A stretch of DNA of 19,659 nucleotides from an uncultured Collinsella sp. (lineage in GTDB: Bacteria; Actinomycetota; Coriobacteriia; Coriobacteriales; Coriobacteriaceae). Each line of letters begins with the position of its first letter. Positions within the stretch are counted from its first letter, which is position 1. Below the pieces are notes generated by a model, which was given only the letters and a program-made list of their open reading frames with translations, ran no database searches and was not told where the DNA came from. Positions 14,628 to 19,659 of the stretch are shown here, piece by piece. A program made the translations under genes and the position numbers. The stretch spans positions 1-19,659 of the forward strand of contig URZR01000010.1 in assembly GCA_900552425.1 (NCBI GenBank), given 5' to 3'.

Positions 14628-14802
14628 TTTGTGCCTAAATTATTTTTTCTTCTAATTATTTTTAAAATAGCAGGTAGATTGCCTGGTAAATGTTTTATGT
14701 TCCTTATGTACCATACATACCGACAAGAATCGGGCCTGACATCACCGGTTTGTCCCGCAGTGTCAGACCATGTCACGTACGCCCACGACATGGAGGTACC
14801 CC

Positions 14803-15585
14803 ATGGATATGATCTCGTTTCTCGCCTCCGAACCCTTCGACCGCAGCGGTGATACGCCGCTCTATGTCCAGCTTAAACATCGAATCGCTCTGCTTATCGC
14901 CAGCCAGGCGTTCGACACCAAGACGCCGCTGCCACGCGAGCTCGAAATCTGTGAGCGGCTGGAGTTATCGCGCGCGACCGTGCGCCGTTGCTTCCAAGAT
15001 CTCGTCATCGAGGGGCGCGTGGTGCGCAAACGCGGGCAGGGCACGTTCATCAAGCCCCAAACTTCAGCACCCGGCATCGACCTGGCCCTGAATTTCAGCG
15101 CGCGGATGCGCGAAGCGGGACGGGTTCCGAGCTCACAGATTCTCGCCTTTTCAAGCATACCGGCCGTCCGCGGCATCGCCTCCGGGCTCAAAGTGCCCGA
15201 AGGGACACCCGTCTGGGAGATTCGCCGCCTGCGTCTCGCCAACGACAAACCCATGGAGCTCAACTACGTCTATATCCCCGTGTCACTTTGCCCCGAGCTC
15301 ACGCGCAAAGACGTGGATGGCTCGCTCTACGCCTACATCGCGGAAAAGACCGGCATCCTGCCCGCAAGCGTCGATGCCGTCTACGAGACGGTCAACCTCG
15401 ACAAGCATGAGGCGCGTCTTTTGGGACAGAACACCGGTAAGGCGGCGATGCGCATCGTGCGTTCGACCTACGACAAGACGGGAACCCCGTTCGAGGTAGG
15501 CGTGCTCATCAGCTGCGACGGTCAGGCAAAGCTGCACGTGCACATCGCCGCCGACAAAACAACCTTCACCGCCACAGCCCAATAA
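14803..15585 (+). CDS. GntR family (HutC subfamily) transcriptional regulator
   Basis: A 260-residue regulator, probably of the adjacent divergent PTS operon. The N-terminal winged helix covers about residues 15-85: PLYVQLKHRI, then LPRELEICERLELSRATVRRCFQDL and the wing GRVVRKRGQGTFI. The rest, about 95-250, is a UTRA effector domain, with VWEIRRLRLANDKPMELNYVYIP typical; such domains in sugar regulators bind a sugar phosphate. The start at 14803 is chosen because GGAGG lies 6 nt upstream; an ATG at 14770 has no such site. The effector is unknown. A strong hairpin follows the stop codon. Confidence 0.92.
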   Translation: MDMISFLASEPFDRSGDTPLYVQLKHRIALLIASQAFDTKTPLPRELEICERLELSRATVRRCFQDLVIEGRVVRKRGQGTFIKPQTSAPGIDLALNFSARMREAGRVPSSQILAFSSIPAVRGIASGLKVPEGTPVWEIRRLRLANDKPMELNYVYIPVSLCPELTRKDVDGSLYAYIAEKTGILPASVDAVYETVNLDKHEARLLGQNTGKAAMRIVRSTYDKTGTPFEVGVLISCDGQAKLHVHIAADKTTFTATAQ

Positions 15586-15595
15586 ATCCAAAACA

Positions 15596-15629
15596 TGGGC
15601 GCCGTCGTTCAAACGAACGACGGCGCCCA
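15596..15629. terminator. Rho-independent terminator after the GntR gene
   Basis: A perfect 15-bp stem (15596-15610 with 15615-15629) with a 4-nt AAAC loop, 11 nt past the stop codon. The plus strand continues CACTCATTTTCT and the minus strand TGTTTTGG, so either direction could be served. Confidence 0.75.
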
Positions 15630-15680
15630 CACTCATTTTCTATTCAGCCCTAGTCATCGCACAAAGCCCCTTCGGCAGCA

Positions 15681-15817
15681 CACGGTGCAACCGAGTCACC
15701 GTAGGCCGGGGCGGAGGGGGCTGAGTTTCTCACTGAGCGACTCTGCTTGCAGCCGGAGCGAAAGGGGGAAATCTCCGCCCCTCCCGCCCCGGCCGGACAG
15801 CCCACGCTACACCGTGT
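15681..15817. repeat. Long GC-rich imperfect inverted repeat next to the carB stop
   Basis: GGCCGGGGCGGAGGGG (15704-15719) pairs with 15778-15794 over 16 bp with one bulged base. An outer pair CACGGTG (15681-15687) and CACCGTG (15810-15816, inside the carB 3' end) extends the structure. The 58-nt interior holds a further imperfect dyad (GCTGAGT/ACTGAGC). There is no U-run. It could be a dispersed palindromic element or a 3' mRNA stabiliser; carB has no other obvious terminator. Confidence 0.5.
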
Positions 15818-18800
15818 ACTGCGGCAGGGCCTGCAGGGCGATGACGTCCATGCCCATGTCGTTGGCGCTGCCGTGACCCTGCTGGTCCTCACGCACCGCC
15901 TCGATGGCACTCACGTACGTGTTGGCGGCAGACATCGCGGTCACGCAGGTCACACCGCGTCGCACTGCCTCGGTGCGCAGCAGATAGCCGTCGCCGCGCG
16001 AGCCCGGACCGTACGGCGTGTTGATGATCACCGCGATCTTGCCATCGGCGATGAGGTCGCCGATGTTGGGGCGCTCGCCGTCGTGCGGGCCGCTAATCTT
16101 CTCCACGATCTCGCACGTCACGTTGCCTCCACGCAGCACGCGCGCCGTACCCTCGGTAGAGCAGATGTCAAAGCCCAGATAGCGCAGGATACGGGCGACC
16201 GAAAGGATATGGCGCTTGTCGCGGTCGCACACGCTAATGAACACCTTGCCGCAACTCGGGTCGGGCAGCTTGTAGTCGATCGCCAGCTGCGTCTTGGCGT
16301 ATGCCTCGGGATAGCTCTTGGCGATACCCATGACCTCGCCCGTCGACTTCATCTCGGGCCCCAGGATGACGTCGGCGCCCGGGAAACGGCCCCAGGGCAT
16401 AACGGCTTCCTTCATGCAGAACCAGTCCAGCTGACGCTCATCGCTCGGCAGGCCCAAGCTCGCGATGGAATCGCCCGCCATGATACGCGCCGCGCACTTG
16501 GCCAGCGGCACGCCGGTGGCCTTGGAGATAAACGGCACGGTACGGCTGGCACGCGGGTTGGCCTCGATCACGTAGACGGTCTCACCCTTGATGGCATACT
16601 GCACGTTGACCAGGCCGCGTACGCCCAGCGCCATCGCGATGCGGCGCGTGGTCTCGCGGAGCTTCGCCTGCAGGCTCTCGCTAAAGCTAAACGGCGGAAT
16701 GCAGGTCGCAGAGTCGCCGGAGTGAATACCGGCCTCCTCAATATGCTCCAGGATGCCGCCGATGTAGACCTCTTCGCCGTCGCACAGGGCATCGACATCG
16801 GACTCAATCGCACCCTCCAGGAAGCGGTCGAGGTACACCGGGTAGTCGGGGCTAATGCGCGCAGCCTCGGCCATGTAATCGCGTAGATGCCCGGCATCGT
16901 AGGCGATCATCATGCCGCGGCCACCCAGCACGTAGCTCGGACGCACCAGCAGCGGGTAGCCGATGTGCGCGGCCACGGCCTCGGCCTCCTCAAACGAGGT
17001 GGCCTGACCCGCCGGCGGGTACATAATGCCCAGCTTGTCGAGTAGGGCGGCAAAGCGCTCGCGGTCCTCGGCAAAGTCGATGGCGTCGGGCTTTGTGCCC
17101 ATAATGTTGACGCCGCTCTCCTCGAGCATGCGCGCCAGTTTAAGCGGGGTCTGGCCGCCGAGCGTCACCACGACGCCGTCGGGGCGCTCGACATCGATAA
17201 CGTCCATGACGTCCTCGTAGGTGAGCGGCTCAAAGTACAGACGGTCGGACGTGTCATAGTCGGTCGAGACGGTCTCGGGATTGCAGTTGACCATGATGGT
17301 CTCGAAGCCGCGGGCCGCCAGCGCGTAGCTCGCGTGCACGCAGCAGTAATCGAACTCGATACCCTGGCCAATGCGGTTGGGGCCGGCGCCCAGGATCATC
17401 GCCTTGGGCTTGTCCGCCGGCGTGGTCTCGGCGGGAGCCACGCACTTCTTGGCATCCGGGCTCGTGCGGTAGATGTTCTCGTACGTCTTGTAATGGTACT
17501 CCGTGGCGCTCGAGAACTCGGCGGCGCAGGTATCGACCGTCTTCATGCTGGGAACCACGCCCAGGCCCTTGCGATAAGCGCGAACAAAGCGCTCGTCCGA
17601 GCCGGTCAGCGCGGCGATCTCGGCGTCGCTCGTACCGTACTGCTTGAGCAGGCGCATCGCGTCGGCGTCGATATCCTCCACACGCAGGCCGCGGATGCTC
17701 TCCTGGACCTGCACCATATCGTTGATACGGTTGAGGTACCACGGATCGATACCGCAGATGGCATGGATGCGGGCGATGTCCCAGCCACGGCGCAGGGCCT
17801 CGACCACAAAGAAGATGCGATGCTCGGTCGGGGTTGCCACGGCCTGAGCGAGCTCGTCGTCGCTCAGCTTGTCGGCACCCTCCTTGCCACCGGCGCAAAT
17901 GCCCTGGTGTCCGTCCTCCAGCGAGCGCATGGCCTTGCCAAAGGCCTCCTCAAAGGTGCGGCCGATCGCCATGATCTCGCCCACGGCCTTCATACGCGTG
18001 GTGAGCGTGGGGTCGGTGCCCTTGAACTTCTCGAAGGCAAAGCGCGGCACCTTGACCACGCAGTAGTCAATCGTGGGCTCAAAGCAGGCGGGCGTGGCCT
18101 TGGTGATGTCGTTGACGATCTCGTCGAGCGTGTAGCCCACGGCCAGGCGCGCGGCGGCCTTGGCGATGGGAAAGCCCGTGGCCTTGGAGGCCAGTGCGGA
18201 GGAACGGCTCACGCGCGGGTTCATCTCGATGACGATCAGGCGGCCGGTCTGGGGGTTCACGGCAAACTGCACGTTGGAGCCACCGGTCTCGACGCCGATC
18301 TTCTCCAGGATAGCGAGCGAGGCGACACGCATGCGCTGATACTCAAGGTCGGAGAGGGTCTGCGCCGGCGCCACGGTGATGGAGTCGCCGGTATGCACGC
18401 CCATGGGGTCGAGGTTCTCGATGGAGCATACGATGATGCCGTTGCCGGCGTGGTCGCGCATGACCTCCATCTCGTACTCTTTCCAACCCTCGATGGACTC
18501 CTCGACCAGCACCTCGTGGGCGGGCGAGAGCTCAAGGCCCTGGCTCACGATGGAGACGAGCTCCTCGTGGGTGTGAGCGATGCCGCCGCCGGCGCCGCCG
18601 AGGGTAAAGCTCGGGCGCAGCACGCAAGGATATCCCACGCGCTCGGCGATAGCCTCGGCGTCAGCCACGCTGTAGGCATAGCCCGAGCGCGCGACCTCCA
18701 GGCCGATCTCGGCCATGGCCTCGTTAAAGAGTTTGCGGTCCTCGCCGCGCTCGATAGCGGCAAGGTCGCAGCCGATCATCTCGACACCGTGGCGCTCGAG

Positions 18801-19121
18801 CACACCGGACTTCGCCAGGTCGACGGCAGCGTTAAGGCCGGTTTGACCGCCCAGCGTGGGCAGCAGGGCGTCCGGGTGCTCGCGCTCGATGACGCGCTCG
18901 ATAAACTCCGGGGTGATGGGTTCGACATAGGTGCGGTCCGCCAAACCGGGGTCGGTCATGATGGTGGCGGGGTTGGAATTGACGAGGATGACCTCGTAAC
19001 CCTCCTCTTTGAGCACCTTGCATGCCTGGGCGCCGGAGTAGTCGAACTCGCACGCCTGGCCGATGACGATGGGGCCGGAGCCGATGACCAGGATGCGCTT
19101 GATGTCGGTACGTTTAGGCAT
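15807..19121 (-). CDS. carB: Carbamoyl phosphate synthase large subunit
   Basis: Cytosolic enzyme that makes carbamoyl phosphate from bicarbonate, ammonia delivered by CarA and two ATP, feeding pyrimidine and arginine synthesis. 1104 residues, slightly longer than the usual 1070-1080. Two homologous ATP-grasp halves are visible: the first opens with ILVIGSGPIVIGQACEFDYSG (10-30) and has FTLGGAGGGIAH (about 172-183). The second opens with ILGAGPNRIGQGIEFDYCC (about 571-589) and has YVLGGRGM. The MGS-like allosteric domain runs from about 957 (KVFISVCDRDKRHI) to about 1080. A C-terminal tail of about 25 residues (ending ALQALPQYTV) appears extra. The start has GAGGAGG 6 nt upstream. The first 8 nt overlap the end of carA, so translation is coupled. 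Confidence 0.97.
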   Translation of the reverse strand: MPKRTDIKRILVIGSGPIVIGQACEFDYSGAQACKVLKEEGYEVILVNSNPATIMTDPGLADRTYVEPITPEFIERVIEREHPDALLPTLGGQTGLNAAVDLAKSGVLERHGVEMIGCDLAAIERGEDRKLFNEAMAEIGLEVARSGYAYSVADAEAIAERVGYPCVLRPSFTLGGAGGGIAHTHEELVSIVSQGLELSPAHEVLVEESIEGWKEYEMEVMRDHAGNGIIVCSIENLDPMGVHTGDSITVAPAQTLSDLEYQRMRVASLAILEKIGVETGGSNVQFAVNPQTGRLIVIEMNPRVSRSSALASKATGFPIAKAAARLAVGYTLDEIVNDITKATPACFEPTIDYCVVKVPRFAFEKFKGTDPTLTTRMKAVGEIMAIGRTFEEAFGKAMRSLEDGHQGICAGGKEGADKLSDDELAQAVATPTEHRIFFVVEALRRGWDIARIHAICGIDPWYLNRINDMVQVQESIRGLRVEDIDADAMRLLKQYGTSDAEIAALTGSDERFVRAYRKGLGVVPSMKTVDTCAAEFSSATEYHYKTYENIYRTSPDAKKCVAPAETTPADKPKAMILGAGPNRIGQGIEFDYCCVHASYALAARGFETIMVNCNPETVSTDYDTSDRLYFEPLTYEDVMDVIDVERPDGVVVTLGGQTPLKLARMLEESGVNIMGTKPDAIDFAEDRERFAALLDKLGIMYPPAGQATSFEEAEAVAAHIGYPLLVRPSYVLGGRGMMIAYDAGHLRDYMAEAARISPDYPVYLDRFLEGAIESDVDALCDGEEVYIGGILEHIEEAGIHSGDSATCIPPFSFSESLQAKLRETTRRIAMALGVRGLVNVQYAIKGETVYVIEANPRASRTVPFISKATGVPLAKCAARIMAGDSIASLGLPSDERQLDWFCMKEAVMPWGRFPGADVILGPEMKSTGEVMGIAKSYPEAYAKTQLAIDYKLPDPSCGKVFISVCDRDKRHILSVARILRYLGFDICSTEGTARVLRGGNVTCEIVEKISGPHDGERPNIGDLIADGKIAVIINTPYGPGSRGDGYLLRTEAVRRGVTCVTAMSAANTYVSAIEAVREDQQGHGSANDMGMDVIALQALPQYTV

Positions 19122-19659
19122 GGGAGACCTCCTCGGCGAAGTTCCAACCAGCGAGTCGGTCGGCAGCGATATCGATATTCAGGTAATCCTGATCGCCATC
19201 CATAAGGTGGGCGAACGCGGTGAACAGGTAGTGGGCATCGGTGGGTCCGGGTGCGGCCTCGGGATGATACTGCACGCAGAACGCCGGGACGTCCAGCAAC
19301 TGGATGCCCTCCGCCGTTCCGTCATTAAGGTTCACATGCGTAAGGCGAATGAGGCCAAATTGCTCATTGCGCACCACGGGAGCCACGCCGGCGCGGACCC
19401 AGAAGCGCAGATCGCCGTCTGCCGGATGCTGATCATAGCCATCGGAAAGCTCCGGCACTATTTCGCCCAGGCTATCCCATACCAGGCCAAAGCCGTGGTT
19501 TTGCGCGGTGATCTCAACGCGACCGCTCACCAGGTTCATAACGGGCTGGTTGCCACCGCGGTGACCAAACTTGAGCTTTTCGATCTGGGCGCCGCAAGCC
19601 AGGCTGATCATTTGATGGCCCAGGCAGATGCCGAACACCGGCACCTTGCCAAGCAGCTT
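19114..19659 (-). CDS. carA: Carbamoyl phosphate synthase small subunit (partial, 3' part)
   Basis: The C-terminal 181 residues of the glutaminase subunit, which hydrolyses glutamine and channels ammonia to CarB. The frame is open to the right edge of the window; the GTG at 19644 is an internal Val, not a start. Class I glutamine amidotransferase motifs are present: VFGICLGHQM with the catalytic Cys, GHRGGNQPV, QNHGF, and CVQYHPEAAPGP with the catalytic His and Glu. The C terminus ends shortly after the usual YLFTAF, with a tail of about 30 residues. The stop codon lies inside the start of carB (ATGCCTAA). Confidence 0.96.
   Translation of the reverse strand, partial: KLLGKVPVFGICLGHQMISLACGAQIEKLKFGHRGGNQPVMNLVSGRVEITAQNHGFGLVWDSLGEIVPELSDGYDQHPADGDLRFWVRAGVAPVVRNEQFGLIRLTHVNLNDGTAEGIQLLDVPAFCVQYHPEAAPGPTDAHYLFTAFAHLMDGDQDYLNIDIAADRLAGWNFAEEVSHA

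Larger units (their letters stand above)
14495..14802. promoter_or_regulatory. 308-nt divergent intergenic region between the PTS operon and the GntR regulator
   Basis: Contains, from the PTS side: a leader hairpin, a weak -10 candidate AATAAT (14546-14551, minus strand), the 12-nt shared motif, three CAACTATT boxes, an AT-rich stretch (about 14626-14720) and a CTGACA/TGTCAG inverted repeat (about 14736-14766) upstream of the regulator. I could not place a clear plus-strand promoter. Confidence 0.6.

Noticed and set aside
14540..14640. Sigma-54 promoter for the PTS operon
   Set aside because: Some mannose-family PTS operons use sigma-54, but no GG/GC -24/-12 pair is seen and the neighbouring regulator is GntR-type, not a LevR-type activator.
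15650..15910. 86-codon minus-strand frame over the carB end and the GC-rich inverted repeat
   Set aside because: It overlaps carB in another frame and its central part is the translated hairpin; no ribosome binding site. More likely a product of the repeat than a gene.
17334..19205. Long open frame (623 codons) on the plus strand opposite carB
   Set aside because: It lies antisense to an unmistakable carB and the end of carA. Long antisense frames are expected opposite GC-rich coding sequence; its translation is low-complexity in Ala, Gly, Leu, Val, Asp and His with no recognisable domain.

Overview
The window looks like chromosome from a GC-rich, Gram-positive gut actinobacterium of the class Coriobacteriia, most likely Collinsella or a close relative. 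This rests on recall of how such genes look: GC-rich codon use, a class B sortase, a huge surface glycosidase with an IPNTG anchor, and separate-subunit mannose-family PTS genes. No marker gene proves it. I see no rRNA, tRNA, CRISPR array, prophage or insertion sequence.

Layout. (1) 1-1510: a probable terminator tail from an off-window gene, then a promoter and a polytopic membrane protein of the CmpB/'putative ABC transporter permease' family (+), closed by a strong bidirectional terminator. (2) 1539-3600, minus strand: purE, then a class B sortase, then a divergent MoaE-like protein, probably cotranscribed in that order. (3) 3677-10152, minus strand: a very large secreted, wall-anchored glycoside hydrolase family 31 gene (about 2137 codons) with its own terminator. 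It is interrupted by an in-frame TAG between the two catalytic aspartates, exactly where the family has a conserved Trp. (4) 10153-10667: a dyad-rich regulatory region for the GH31 gene with a 10-nt homopolymer in the 5' leader. (5) 10668-11539, minus strand: a MarR-type regulator and a small two-helix membrane protein of unknown function. (6) 11683-15629: a mannose-family PTS operon (IIA-IIB-IIC-IID, minus strand) divergent from a GntR/HutC-type regulator (plus strand). The shared 308-nt intergenic region carries repeated CAACTATT boxes. (7) 15681-19659, minus strand: carA (partial) and carB, overlapping by 8 nt, followed by a GC-rich long inverted repeat.

How it may work together. The GH31 enzyme would liberate sugar from a host or dietary glycan at the cell surface, the sortase would be able to anchor LPXTG-like proteins such as this one, and the PTS would import and phosphorylate a sugar under control of the adjacent GntR regulator. 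A 12-nt sequence (ATGTTCGGTACA) sits at nearly the same distance upstream of both the GH31 gene and the first PTS gene, which hints at shared control. The sugar is not determined by the sequence. PurE and CarAB are housekeeping nucleotide and arginine biosynthesis genes. In this strain the GH31 gene appears inactivated, by mutation or by sequencing error.
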